From a virus, in IMG/VR virus record IMGVR_UViG_3300028831_000315, positions 1 to 37,199 of that record: DNA of 37,199 nt; one strand, written 5' to 3'. Below are positions 5,868 through 13,212 of the stretch, in pieces. The first letter of the stretch is position 1. The number at the start of each line of letters is the position of its first letter. Made by a program: the position numbers and the translations under genes. Below the pieces are notes generated by a model. The model had not been told where the DNA came from. It did not search any database and saw only the letters and a list, made by a program, of their open reading frames with translations.

Positions 5868-7343
5868 ATGAGCGCTGTCATTGACCGCGTGATTCTGTCC
5901 TATCCAACTTACTTGTCCGAGGCTGAGGTCACGACGCCGACCGCGGGCACCGCGCCGTCAAGTTGGGTACAGATCGCCAAGACGGGATCATTTGTCTCGC
6001 AGCGATATGGCCAGTTCTCGATTGAGCGCGAGGACTTGGCGCAAATGGTCCATAACTTTCAAAACGTCACGCCGAAAGCGCCGACCCGATTGCCGGTCGA
6101 CTACGACCACCTGTCGATGGACCCGCAACGGCCGGGCGATGGCGTAGCCGCCGGATGGATCAAAGAGCTGCAATTACGCCAGAACGGTGATGAGCTGTGG
6201 GCGTTGGTGGAGTGGACGCCGGAAGGCTCGGCCGCGATTCGGAATAAGCATTACCAGTTCGTCAGCCCATCCTTTGTCAAGAATCACATCCACAAGGATG
6301 GCCAGACCATTGGGACCACCCTGCTGGCGGCCGCCATTACCAATCACCCGTTCCTCGAAGGCATGGCCGCGTTGACGCTGAGCGCCGGCATCAAAGAGTT
6401 GGCGACGCCCGTCGACCTCGCTGACCCCGCGGATGGCAGTGCGCCGCCGGCGGAAGGCCCGACTGACCCTGTGACCGGGCCAGAGGAGGGTGTGGACGTG
6501 GAAGTCGGCCAACGCGTGACGGTTAAGGACGAAGAAATCCAGAAACCGGAGCAAATGGGCATCGTCTTCACCATCGCGCAAGTGGTGGGTGAAGGTGCTG
6601 ATGCGTTCGTCTCGCTCGAAGCCCCGGACGGCACGATTGCCGAGTGGTTCCGGGCGGACGAGTTGGCGCCGGCCCCTGCCGCGGAGCCCGAGCCACCCGC
6701 CGAACCCGTCCCTGCTGCCCCGCCCGCGATGGCCACGCCACCGCCGGTTGCTGCTGATCCTGTCCACGCACGGAGAACCGCCACTATGAGCGAGTACAAA
6801 CTGACCGACAACACGGGCAAAGAGATCACGCTCTCCGCTGATGTGCTGCAAGAGATCGTGGCCAAGGCTATCCCCGGACAGGTGCTGATCAAGTCGAGCG
6901 AGCTTGACGACCTCAAGGGCAAGGTGACGACCTTGAACACACAGGTCGACACGATGGCGAAAGCCGCGGCCGACGCCGAACAGCGGGCGCATACCATCGA
7001 GTTGACGACCCGGCTCGAAAAACTGTCGAAGGGCGGATTCATTCGCAAGGATGAACGGGACTGGGCCGTCGAGATGTGGAAGGACGCGTCGGACTTCGCA
7101 GCGTTCGACAAGTGGGCGGCGACGAAGAATACGCCCATCGTCAAACTCAACACCGAGCACGGTAGTGGGCTCGACAGCGCCACGACGCCGGGCGATGACG
7201 CGCAGGAACGTCTGATCTCGCTGGCGCACAAGATCCAGAAAGAAAAGCGGATTCCGTACAGCCGGGCACTGGTCGAAGCGAGCCGACAGGACGCCGACGC
7301 AGCGCGCAGTTATCAAAACCATATGCGGTCGCGCGTGCAGTAA
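5868..7343 (+). CDS. Mu-I-like head maturation protease with C-terminal scaffold
   Basis: 491 aa from the ATG at 5868, which has GGAGGT nine bases upstream. A longer frame from GTG 5820 is rejected because it overlaps the -10 box. Residues 1-185 match the Mu protein I protease group: VQIAKTGSF, LPVDYDH, AAGWIKEL, LWALVEWTPEG, and FVSPSF. This group cleaves the scaffold and itself during head assembly. Residues about 200-305 are an acidic, Pro/Ala-rich linker. Residues 307-490 are a charged, coiled-coil-prone scaffold-like region containing DDLKGKVTTLNTQVDTMAKA. The layout protease, linker, scaffold is longer than the 361 aa of Mu gpI. Directly downstream are the decoration-like and major capsid genes. 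Confidence 0.88.
   Translation: MSAVIDRVILSYPTYLSEAEVTTPTAGTAPSSWVQIAKTGSFVSQRYGQFSIEREDLAQMVHNFQNVTPKAPTRLPVDYDHLSMDPQRPGDGVAAGWIKELQLRQNGDELWALVEWTPEGSAAIRNKHYQFVSPSFVKNHIHKDGQTIGTTLLAAAITNHPFLEGMAALTLSAGIKELATPVDLADPADGSAPPAEGPTDPVTGPEEGVDVEVGQRVTVKDEEIQKPEQMGIVFTIAQVVGEGADAFVSLEAPDGTIAEWFRADELAPAPAAEPEPPAEPVPAAPPAMATPPPVAADPVHARRTATMSEYKLTDNTGKEITLSADVLQEIVAKAIPGQVLIKSSELDDLKGKVTTLNTQVDTMAKAAADAEQRAHTIELTTRLEKLSKGGFIRKDERDWAVEMWKDASDFAAFDKWAATKNTPIVKLNTEHGSGLDSATTPGDDAQERLISLAHKIQKEKRIPYSRALVEASRQDADAARSYQNHMRSRVQ
6786..7343 (+). CDS. Possible nested scaffold product (internal start)
   Basis: An in-frame ATG at codon 307 of the protease gene (MSEYKLTDN) has GGAG ten bases upstream, at 6772-6775. 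It would produce the scaffold part alone, 185 aa. Phage Mu makes its scaffold (gpZ) from an internal start in gene I in the same way, and lambda does likewise for Nu3 inside C. The site is visible; its use is inference. Confidence 0.5.
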   Translation: MSEYKLTDNTGKEITLSADVLQEIVAKAIPGQVLIKSSELDDLKGKVTTLNTQVDTMAKAAADAEQRAHTIELTTRLEKLSKGGFIRKDERDWAVEMWKDASDFAAFDKWAATKNTPIVKLNTEHGSGLDSATTPGDDAQERLISLAHKIQKEKRIPYSRALVEASRQDADAARSYQNHMRSRVQ

Positions 7344-7357
7344 GCGCGACCCACGAG

Positions 7358-7418
7358 GTTCAGCTCAGGCCGGCGTCATGACCCGGCCGACCAGCGGACT
7401 GGCTTCACCGCGCTGAAC
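7358..7418 (+). ncRNA. Possible three-way-junction RNA in the capsid leader
   Basis: GTTCAGC (7358-7364) pairs with GCTGAAC (7412-7418), enclosing two further stems: GGCCGG/CCGGCC (7368-7373 with 7383-7388) and CCAG/CTGG (7391-7394 with 7399-7402, CGGA loop). It ends just before the AAGGAG of a small leader frame. The pairings are exact, but GC-rich DNA forms stems easily and I have no comparative support. Confidence 0.35.
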
Positions 7419-7436
7419 ACACAAGGAGCCGCGAAC

Positions 7437-7529
7437 GTGGAGCCGTTCGCACCGTTAGCCCGGGAGGGATGCTCGGGCTGGCAGTGGAACGGCTTTTTGT
7501 TTGCGGCTTCGCCTTTTCCAGAGGAGTAG
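7437..7529 (+). CDS. 30-aa leader peptide candidate overlapping a terminator-like hairpin
   Basis: It starts with GTG at 7437, with AAGGAG at 7423-7428 placed eight bases upstream. The frame encodes 30 residues (begins MEPFAPLAREG, contains GWQWNGF) and stops with TAG at 7527-7529. The stop is four bases before the ATG of the 7534 gene and touches that gene's GAGGAG ribosome site (7521-7526). Ribosomes translating it would pass through the terminator-like structure at 7441-7502 and arrive at the next start. It may regulate, or be coupled to, the decoration and capsid genes. It is too short to judge as a protein. Confidence 0.4.
   Translation: MEPFAPLAREGCSGWQWNGFLFAASPFPEE
7441..7502 (+). 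terminator. Nested hairpin with U-tract, terminator or attenuator candidate
   Basis: AGCCGTTC (7441-7448) pairs with GAACGGCT (7487-7494), with an inner AGCCCG/CGGGCT stem (7457-7462 with 7474-7479), and TTTTT (7494-7498) follows. A competing stem, GCGAAC (7431-7436) with GTTCGC (7445-7450), uses part of the same left arm, so the two folds exclude each other. The loop is long, so it would be a moderate terminator. Confidence 0.45.
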
Positions 7530-7533
7530 GGCG

Positions 7534-7956
7534 ATGCGATTGATTGGTCGCGGCGAACCTTCGGATGTGACGTTCGAGGTCGACACGGATCTCTCCACGT
7601 CTCAGTGGACGTTCGTGAAACCGGTCGACGGTGAGGCCGGTGGACCGCAGGCCCGGCTGACGCAGTGCGGCGCTGGCGACAGCGGGTGGATTCTGCAAAA
7701 CAGCCCCGGTGGCGGGCGCGACGTGGCGTACAACGTGCCGCATCTCGGTGGCCGTATCCGCCGCAGTGGGTTTTCCAAACTGAAAGTCGACGGCAGCGAG
7801 ACCGCCATCGCGGTGGGCGACAAGCTCAAGCCGAATGAGGATGGTCTTGGCGTCAAAGCGACCAGTGGCCAGTACTCGGCCATTGCCTACGAGGCGTCGG
7901 ATGCCGAGGGCGACATCATCGAGGTGCTCGTCGAACATGGCTCGGTACCGGCCTAA
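7534..7956 (+). CDS. Putative head decoration protein
   Basis: 140 aa from the ATG at 7534 with GAGGAG seven bases upstream; the longer frame from 7501 begins in the hairpin and is rejected. The protein is beta-rich. Its C-terminal half (AIAVGDKLKPNEDG, GQYSAIAYEAS, EGDIIEVLVEHG) has the form of small capsid decoration or fibre proteins encoded beside major capsid genes (DUF2190-like). The gene sits directly before the major capsid gene, as expected for a decoration protein that stabilises the shell. The N-terminal half (WTFVKPVDGEAG, GGGRDVAYNVP) is less familiar. Identification rests on position and C-terminal pattern, not on a firm match. Confidence 0.65.
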   Translation: MRLIGRGEPSDVTFEVDTDLSTSQWTFVKPVDGEAGGPQARLTQCGAGDSGWILQNSPGGGRDVAYNVPHLGGRIRRSGFSKLKVDGSETAIAVGDKLKPNEDGLGVKATSGQYSAIAYEASDAEGDIIEVLVEHGSVPA

Positions 7957-7987
7957 TCCGGCGCACCAACTCTGAAGGAGCCCGACT

Positions 7988-8914
7988 GTGCCACTCACCA
8001 CCGATATCAAATACGACAAGGTTCTCACGAACATCTCGATCCAGTACCAGCCGGCACCGGATGGTTATCTGGCCGACATGGTGCTGCCGCCTGTGCCGGT
8101 GGCGGTCGAGTCCGGGATCTACTGGACGTACGACAGATCCCGCTTCGATGTGCCCGACTCGAAGCGCGTCCCACGGTCGGAATACAACCGTGTGGATTGG
8201 AGCGCCACGACCAATCACTATCTCACCCAACAGTACGGTCTGGAAGGGGAGATTGATGATCAGGAACGCAAAGTGGCGTCGGCGCCGCTCGACCTCGACG
8301 TCGACACGACCGAAATCGTCACCGATATGGTCCTGAATGGCCGCGAGAAGCGGATCGTGGATCTGGTGATGGACACCTCGGTCGTGACCCAGAACACGAC
8401 GTTGCTGGAGCATTCGCAGTGGAGTGACTACAGCAACAGTGACCCGCGCGATGACGTCAAGACCGCGCGCAACACCATCTTCGCCGCCACCGGGTATCGG
8501 CCGAATCGGATGGTGATGGGCTACATGGTGTACGAAGTCCTCAAGCTGCACCCGGCCATTGCCGAAGTCATCAAGTACACCGAGCGCGCCATCGTCACCA
8601 AACAGCTCTTGGCGACGCTGTTTGAAGTCGACGAGGTGATGGTCGGTGGCGTGCTGCGCCGGACCAGCAAAGAAGGCCGCCCGGACGTGCTGACGGACGT
8701 CTGGGGCACCAGCGTCCTCATCTACTACGCCGACACCGCGCCGTCGCTGAAGCGCGCGTCGTTTGGCTACCAGTTGCGCGAAGAAGACCTGCGGGTCTTC
8801 CGCTACCGCGAAGACAAGCGCGATGTCGATGTCATTCGCGTCACCGAAAAACAGGCCGAGCAGATCGTGGCCCCGGAGCTTGGCTATCTGATCGCGGAAG
8901 CCATCGCGTCGTAA
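7988..8914 (+). CDS. Major capsid protein
   Basis: 308 aa with a GTG start at 7988 and AAGGAG seven bases upstream. The start region (SIQYQPAPDGYLADMVLPPV) and the middle (PNRMVMGYMVYEVLKLHP, LLATLFEVDEV) are typical of the HK97-fold major capsid proteins of the gpE-like group that accompany Mu-I-like proteases. The end (FGYQLREEDLRVFRYRED) fits the surface domain. There is no long N-terminal scaffold segment, in line with a separate scaffold supplied by the 5868 gene. The strong ribosome site suits a very abundant protein. It forms the icosahedral shell. Confidence 0.87.
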   Translation: MPLTTDIKYDKVLTNISIQYQPAPDGYLADMVLPPVPVAVESGIYWTYDRSRFDVPDSKRVPRSEYNRVDWSATTNHYLTQQYGLEGEIDDQERKVASAPLDLDVDTTEIVTDMVLNGREKRIVDLVMDTSVVTQNTTLLEHSQWSDYSNSDPRDDVKTARNTIFAATGYRPNRMVMGYMVYEVLKLHPAIAEVIKYTERAIVTKQLLATLFEVDEVMVGGVLRRTSKEGRPDVLTDVWGTSVLIYYADTAPSLKRASFGYQLREEDLRVFRYREDKRDVDVIRVTEKQAEQIVAPELGYLIAEAIAS

Positions 8915-8925
8915 GGGAGTGCTCC

Positions 8926-9198
8926 ATGCCGCGTGTGATCGTACAGCGCAACATTCGCTGGAATGGCGAGACCTTCGAGCCCGGCGTGTCCGTCGACATG
9001 CCGGATAACGTGCTGAAGAAACTGCCGCCGGGCGTCGTGCGGGCGATGGATGTCCCCACGGAGATTCCGCATCGGGAGGCGCCGAAGCCGAAGCCGCCGG
9101 CCACGTCGAGTGGCCCGACGACCACGACGACGACGGCGACGACGACGGCGACGAAGACTGAGACCCCACCCAAGACGGACGACAAGGACAAGAAATAG
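8926..9198 (+). CDS. Small head-tail region protein with Thr/Lys tail
   Basis: 90 aa. Residues 1-45 are a compact beta-type sequence (VIVQRNIRWNGETFEPGVSV, then MPDNVLKKLPPG). Residues 58-90 are low-complexity Pro, Thr and Lys, encoded in part by an ACG-repeat tract. The N-terminal pattern, an aromatic residue, Gly, a hydrophobic pair and PD.V, recurs in the 11758 gene, so the two may be distant paralogues. It follows the capsid gene by 11 bases and probably shares its transcript. Function unknown. Confidence 0.7.
   Translation: MPRVIVQRNIRWNGETFEPGVSVDMPDNVLKKLPPGVVRAMDVPTEIPHREAPKPKPPATSSGPTTTTTTATTTATKTETPPKTDDKDKK
9119..9156 (+). repeat. ACG/GCG triplet microsatellite
   Basis: A run of mostly ACG codons with ACC and GCG interruptions encodes a Thr-rich stretch inside the 8926 gene. 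It keeps the frame, so triplet gain or loss would only change tail length. Confidence 0.7.
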
Positions 9199-9201
9199 CG
9201 C

Positions 9202-9672
9202 ATGTACGCCACGGTCGAACACCTCCAAGCCCGCATGCCGCAATTCCAACTGACGGCGACCTCGCGGCCGACGCAGGCGGAATCGCAGGTCTTTCTCGAT
9301 GATGTCGAGGCGGAGTTCAACGTGGCGGTCGAAACCTTGGGGATCAGAACGCCCGTGACCGGGACGAAGTCCATTCAGATTGCGCGCACCATCGTCATTT
9401 TTGGCGCGATTGCCCGCGTGCTCTATGCCCGCGCGGCGGCGGTGGGTGGTGACGCGGCGATGCAGAGCGCCAAGGCCCATCAGGCGCTCTACGACCAGTA
9501 CTTGAAGAATCTGGCGGATCCCAAGAATCCGCTCGAACTCACCGATGCCACACGCACCGGGGGGTTCCGCGATAAACCGCAAGCGTTTCCGCGGGCGTTG
9601 TGGCTCGAACCGGTCATCGATGATGACACGGACCCCGGGTGGCCACGCGTCACGATGCGGCAGCAGTTCTAG
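9202..9672 (+). CDS. Putative head-tail connector/adaptor
   Basis: 156 aa, ATG three bases after the previous stop. It opens MYATVEHLQARMPQFQ and is predominantly helical (FLDDVEAEFNVAVETLG, then IARTIVIFGAIARVLYARAA), with an extended C-terminal tail. Small helical proteins with this start, placed directly after the capsid gene and before the virion-morphogenesis gene, usually form the adaptor ring under the portal (HK97 gp6/SPP1 gp15-like). The assignment rests on pattern and gene order. Confidence 0.65.
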   Translation: MYATVEHLQARMPQFQLTATSRPTQAESQVFLDDVEAEFNVAVETLGIRTPVTGTKSIQIARTIVIFGAIARVLYARAAAVGGDAAMQSAKAHQALYDQYLKNLADPKNPLELTDATRTGGFRDKPQAFPRALWLEPVIDDDTDPGWPRVTMRQQF

Positions 9673-9674
9673 TG

Positions 9675-10199
9675 ATGGCCGCGACCTATCCCGGCATCGT
9701 CGTGAGCGCCGACGTCAAAGGTGGCGACCGACTGCTGAAAGCCCTCGCGGGCTTGCAAGACGCGGTGAGTGACTTGCGGCCGTTCTGGCGCAACGTCTTC
9801 GCGCCGCAGTATTTCGGGTCGGTGCAAGACCTGTTCACCACCGAAGGCCGTGTCCGTGGCATCGGTGGACGGTTTCGGAAGGGGTTCGTGTGGGCGCGGC
9901 TCTCGCCGCGGTACAAGGCGTGGAAAGAGCAGCACTACCCGGGCAAGACCATTCTCGTCCGTGAGGGGGATTTGCGCGCGTCCGTGCGCTGGTCGCATGG
10001 CCGGCTCGGGGCCGGCGGGATTTTCGACGCCCAACCGCGCCATCTGATTTTTGGCACGGATGTCCCCTACGCCGCGTACCACCAGTACGGCACGGACAAG
10101 ATGCCGGCCCGCCCGTTTCTGCCGCCGGTCGACGCGAAGGAATACGCGCCACTGCTGCGTAACTGGATCGTGCGGCATGCGAAACAGGGGCGGCCCTAA
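9675..10199 (+). CDS. Phage virion morphogenesis (tail completion) protein, Mu gpG-like
   Basis: 174 aa from the ATG at 9675, two bases after the previous stop; a longer frame from 9639 lies inside the upstream gene. Diagnostic parts are ARLSPRYKAWKEQHYPG, ILVREGDLRASV, FGTDVPYAAYHQYGT and MPARPFLP, which match the Mu gpG/P2 gpS virion morphogenesis family. These proteins complete or stabilise the head-tail joint or tail end during assembly. Its stop overlaps the next start (TAATG). Confidence 0.85.
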   Translation: MAATYPGIVVSADVKGGDRLLKALAGLQDAVSDLRPFWRNVFAPQYFGSVQDLFTTEGRVRGIGGRFRKGFVWARLSPRYKAWKEQHYPGKTILVREGDLRASVRWSHGRLGAGGIFDAQPRHLIFGTDVPYAAYHQYGTDKMPARPFLPPVDAKEYAPLLRNWIVRHAKQGRP

Positions 10200-10705
10200 T
10201 GGCGACGTTGCTGACCGCGCGCGAACCGACCGTGATGTCGCACATCACGCAGGCGAAGCGGGCGCTACAGGCGTTGTTGCAGGAGCAGTTGCCCGCGTGG
10301 CTGAGTCGTGGTGACGCGCTCGCCAATGATGGCGTGACCAGCGACCCGCCCGCGGTGATTTACCTCGAAGACCGTGAGGCGCTCGATATCTATCCGGCCC
10401 TCGAGTTAGTCGTGACCAGTTCGAGGCCGGCGCGGGATTCGTACGCGCAACTGATGGAACACCGGCTGGCGATTGGCTTCACTCTCGCTGGGTCTGATAT
10501 CTCGGTGCTCGCGGTACAGGCGGAACGGTACATGTGGGCGCTGCGCCATGTCTGCCGCGACACGCTACTGGCGCCGGATTGTCCGACGGGTCCGATTGAG
10601 ACGGGGGCCGAGCAATACACGCCGCTGGATCGGAACGCTGGCAACGTGGAGTCGCCGTTTGTGAAGGCCGGATTTATCGAACTGTCACTCACGACGGTTG
10701 AGTGA
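10199..10705 (+). CDS. Putative tail terminator/completion protein
   Basis: 168 aa, starting at the ATG that overlaps the previous stop; a second in-frame ATG lies at 10235. It has an N-terminal helix (THITQAKRAL-like; ALQALLQEQLPAW), then alternating strands (AVIYLEDREALDIYPALELV) and a helix (AERYMWALRHVCRDTL). This mixed alpha/beta layout, with gene order after a virion-morphogenesis protein and before the tail tube, suggests the tail terminator role played by lambda gpU or Mu gp37. No decisive motif is visible. Confidence 0.6.
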   Translation: MATLLTAREPTVMSHITQAKRALQALLQEQLPAWLSRGDALANDGVTSDPPAVIYLEDREALDIYPALELVVTSSRPARDSYAQLMEHRLAIGFTLAGSDISVLAVQAERYMWALRHVCRDTLLAPDCPTGPIETGAEQYTPLDRNAGNVESPFVKAGFIELSLTTVE

Positions 10706-10725
10706 AGCAGTCTGGAGAATAGCCG

Positions 10726-11403
10726 ATGGCCGTGCATTCGGTGCAAAAACCCACGCGCGATGGACATGTGCTCACGGCGGCGGCGGCGACGACCGCCGCG
10801 TCCGCGACCAACTCGATAGGGAGTGGCGGCAACGGCGTCGTGACCACGACCGTGACCGCCACCGGTTCGGCTGGGAATAGTTACACGATGCATGTCGTCG
10901 CTGGCGTCGGCAACGACGTCGCGCTGTCGGCCGCACTCAGTGGCACGGCCATCACCGTGACGCTCGGCACGGATAGCGGCGGCGCGCTCGACGCGAGCAA
11001 AAACACGGCCACGCTGGTCGCGGCCGCGATTGACGCGCTGGCGAATGTCACCGCCGTGGCGAGTGGATCGGGAGCGACGGCTATCTCAGCCGTCTCCGGG
11101 CCGACCGCTTTCACGGGTGGCGTGGACCCGCGTGATGCCTTTACCAATACCGGCGGGGAATTCGTGCACATCACGAATGGGCATGTCTCCGCCTCCCGTA
11201 CCGTCACGTTCGATGCCCCCGGCACATGCAGCTTTGGCGTGTCCGCGCACCCGAATCATGACCTCGTTGTGACCATTGCCGCGGGCGAGACGCGATTGAT
11301 TGGCCCGTTTCCCGCGGGTCGGTTCAACGATAGCAATGGACGGGTCCAAGTCACCTATAGCACCCCCGCCGATCTCACGATGGCGGTGATTGCCGCGTCG
11401 TAG
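10726..11403 (+). CDS. Beta-rich structural protein with inserted domain (paralogue A)
   Basis: 225 aa, GGAG eight bases before the ATG. Residues about 135-225 match nearly all of the next protein (11413): NTGGEF, ITN, SASRTVTFDAPGTCSFG, IGPFPAGRFND, NGRVQVTYS, ADL. Residues about 35-130 are extra, Gly/Ala/Thr-rich and beta-like (GNSYTMHVVAGVGNDVALSA, then ALDASKNTATLVAAAIDAL). This resembles a module common in phage tail proteins. The short N-terminal strand also aligns with the start of paralogue A's partner, so the extra domain looks inserted into a duplicated ancestor. A decoration or tail-tube surface role is plausible. Confidence 0.7.
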   Translation: MAVHSVQKPTRDGHVLTAAAATTAASATNSIGSGGNGVVTTTVTATGSAGNSYTMHVVAGVGNDVALSAALSGTAITVTLGTDSGGALDASKNTATLVAAAIDALANVTAVASGSGATAISAVSGPTAFTGGVDPRDAFTNTGGEFVHITNGHVSASRTVTFDAPGTCSFGVSAHPNHDLVVTIAAGETRLIGPFPAGRFNDSNGRVQVTYSTPADLTMAVIAAS

Positions 11404-11412
11404 GAGTAACCG

Positions 11413-11757
11413 ATGGCCATTCTGACTGTTCAACGACCGGGGATTGGGGGTGCCACCCTGACGCTGACCGCGGCGGCGTCTGGCGGTGATTCGTTTCGGA
11501 ATACCGGCGTCGAGTCCTTCGAGATCACCAATGCGCATGCCTCGGCCTCGCGCACGGTGACGTTTGATTCACCCGGCACCTGTAGTTTTGGCTTGTCGGC
11601 GAATGCCGCGCATGACGCCGTGATTACCGTGGCGGCGATGACGACCAAAATTATCGGCCCCTTTCCGACGGGCCGGTTCAACGATACCAACGGCCGGGTC
11701 CAAGTGACGTATAGCGATAGTGCCGCGGATCTCTCAGTCGCGGTGGTGAAGACATAA
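11413..11757 (+). CDS. Beta-rich structural protein (paralogue B, no insert)
   Basis: 114 aa. It is the compact form of the fold in the preceding gene: FRNTGVESFEITN, SASRTVTFDSPGTCSFG, IGPFPTGRFNDTNGRVQVTY. The tandem pair with one copy enlarged is clear in the sequence. Such small beta proteins between connector and tail tube genes may decorate the head or tail. The function is not established. Confidence 0.75.
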   Translation: MAILTVQRPGIGGATLTLTAAASGGDSFRNTGVESFEITNAHASASRTVTFDSPGTCSFGLSANAAHDAVITVAAMTTKIIGPFPTGRFNDTNGRVQVTYSDSAADLSVAVVKT

Positions 11758-12090
11758 ATGGCCTTCGTGAAAGTGCGGCCGGGTCGGTCGGTCTCGCGCC
11801 ACGGGCAGACGTACCGCGAGGGGCAGGTCTTTGAACTGCCCGACACCGTGCGCGTGGCTGACCTGAGTCATCTCGTTGTGGAAACCGACCCGGACGGGAA
11901 CGAACGTGTCGCGCCGCGGGCACTGGGCCCTGAACTGTCGCGGTTACAGCCGCACGAACGGATCACGATTCTACACACCGAGGAGCGGCGGCTGGCCGAG
12001 GCGCTGTCGCGCGTGCGCAAGCAAATCAGCGAGCTGAGTCACAAGCCCGCGACCGAGCCTCAGTCGGTGACTGAGGACCACAACCGGTAA
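11758..12090 (+). CDS. Small protein with N-terminal beta domain and charged C-terminal helix
   Basis: 110 aa; the ATG follows the previous TAA directly. Residues 1-45 (VKVRPGRSVSRHGQTYREGQ, then ELPDTVRVADL) share a pattern with the 8926 product. Residues 70-100 form a probable helix (LHTEERRLAEALSRVRKQIS). It immediately precedes the tail tube gene. Function unknown. Confidence 0.65.
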   Translation: MAFVKVRPGRSVSRHGQTYREGQVFELPDTVRVADLSHLVVETDPDGNERVAPRALGPELSRLQPHERITILHTEERRLAEALSRVRKQISELSHKPATEPQSVTEDHNR

Positions 12091-12120
12091 GTGCACTTCA
12101 TCTGATGAAGGGGAACGAAC

Positions 12121-12708
12121 ATGGCCCTGTCAGCGCAAAATATTCACATCGGAGCGGCGCGCATCTTTCTGAATGTCACTGCGCCCACGACTGGTACGCC
12201 ACCGACGCTCCTCGGCCACACAGATGGCGTGCCGGATACCGGCACGGAAGTCGGGTACACGCGTGATGCCGCGACGTTCACCTACAAGCAGAACAAGCAA
12301 GAGATTCAGGCCGAACAGTCGCTCAACCCCGTCGGCGTGTTCATCACCACCGAAGAATGCCAGATCGAATTCTCGGCGATGGAACACGTCTACAACACGT
12401 TGAAAACCGCCTTCGACAACGTAGGCACCGTGGACGATTCCACCAAGGCCCTGTTCTACGGCGGTGACGGCGGCCAGCTGGTCGATGTCACGACGCAGTG
12501 CGTGGCTCTGACCTCGCGCATCCGCACCGACCCAACGCATTTCGAAGTGCTGTGCATCTACAACGTGTACAACATCGAAGGGATCGTGATGCCGTACGCG
12601 CGCACGGCGGAAGCGATCTACAAGGTCACGCTCAAGGGTCTGGTCGACAACGCGCGGGACGCTGGCGACCGGTTGTTCCAGTGGTATCGTGAATATCCGA
12701 CCCCGTAA
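12121..12708 (+). CDS. Putative major tail tube protein
   Basis: 195 aa. The start (GAARIFLNVTAPTTGTPPTL, LGHTDGVPDTGTEVGYT) and middle (TFTYKQNKQEIQAEQSLNPV, then EECQIEFSAMEHVYNTLKTA) are characteristic of siphovirus tail tube proteins. These hexamerise and stack around the tape measure. Position after the completion genes fits. In most siphoviruses the chaperone genes come next; here an accessory island of about 3.2 kb separates them. The 12091-12120 leader contains GAAGGGGA before the ATG. Confidence 0.75.
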   Translation: MALSAQNIHIGAARIFLNVTAPTTGTPPTLLGHTDGVPDTGTEVGYTRDAATFTYKQNKQEIQAEQSLNPVGVFITTEECQIEFSAMEHVYNTLKTAFDNVGTVDDSTKALFYGGDGGQLVDVTTQCVALTSRIRTDPTHFEVLCIYNVYNIEGIVMPYARTAEAIYKVTLKGLVDNARDAGDRLFQWYREYPTP

Positions 12709-12725
12709 ATCCGTAGGTCGTCTCC

Positions 12726-12950
12726 ATGATGCTCTCGATGCCCGCGTTGACGCGTGAGCAGCTCGACGCCATCGCGTGCGATTGCGGGGACGGGCCCTAC
12801 CAGAGCACCTTGACCCTGACACCGCGCTGTCACCCCCACAGCGCGGTGTTCGTGTCCTACGAAGACGGCATCGTGAGCGTGACGTGTGCCGCATGTCAGA
12901 CCGTCGTTGCGCAGATTGCCGTGGCGAGTGAGCCCGGACTGATCCACTAG
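12726..12950 (+). CDS. Small Cys-rich, zinc-binding-like protein
   Basis: 74 aa; ATG at 12726, with a second in-frame ATG right after it. CDCGDG near residue 19, then TPRCHPHSAVFVSYEDG, and VTCAACQTVVA give three Cys groups and a His, consistent with one zinc site. The YEDGIVSVTCAACQ ending resembles zinc-ribbon halves. Function unknown. It is the first gene of the accessory island and shares the + strand with the tail tube gene. Confidence 0.65.
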   Translation: MMLSMPALTREQLDAIACDCGDGPYQSTLTLTPRCHPHSAVFVSYEDGIVSVTCAACQTVVAQIAVASEPGLIH

Positions 12951-12972
12951 ACAACCTGTTTCCGGTTCCCCG

Positions 12973-13212
12973 ATGGACTACGGTCGACGCTATCTCACCG
13001 TCGACGAAGCCGCGGCCATCGTGGGCGTCAGCCGGCGCACCATCTACAACTGGATGTACGCCAAACGGGTCACGGTCTGGCGCACGCCGTCCGGGTCACC
13101 GCGCATTGACCGTGACTCGCTGATGCAGGCGGACGAGGCCTATCGTGCACGATTCGACACGGAACGTGCGCGCCGGCCTATTGCCGCGCGGCCACCCCAC
13201 CGACAAGACTGA
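12973..13212 (+). CDS. MerR/excisionase-type helix-turn-helix DNA-binding protein
   Basis: 79 aa. Residues 7-50 (YLTVDEAAAIVGVSRRTIYN, then WMYAKRVTVWRTPSGSPRID) form the familiar winged helix-turn-helix of the excisionase/MerR group: recognition helix at SRRTIYNW and a wing at WRTPSGSPRI. The basic C-terminal tail is rich in Arg. Proteins like this control excision or transcription. In this position it may regulate the neighbouring minus-strand genes or the tail operon. No partner is shown by the sequence. Confidence 0.85.
   Translation: MDYGRRYLTVDEAAAIVGVSRRTIYNWMYAKRVTVWRTPSGSPRIDRDSLMQADEAYRARFDTERARRPIAARPPHRQD

Noticed and set aside
6174-7322. 382-codon minus-strand open frame across the protease/scaffold gene
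   Set aside because: Antisense to a well supported gene, with no start signal.
7358-7418. tRNA gene
   Set aside because: The three-stem layout lacks an acceptor stem, a T-loop consensus and an anticodon arm.
7916-9169. 417-codon minus-strand open frame across the major capsid gene
   Set aside because: Antisense to the capsid gene; low-complexity Ser/Arg start and no domain.
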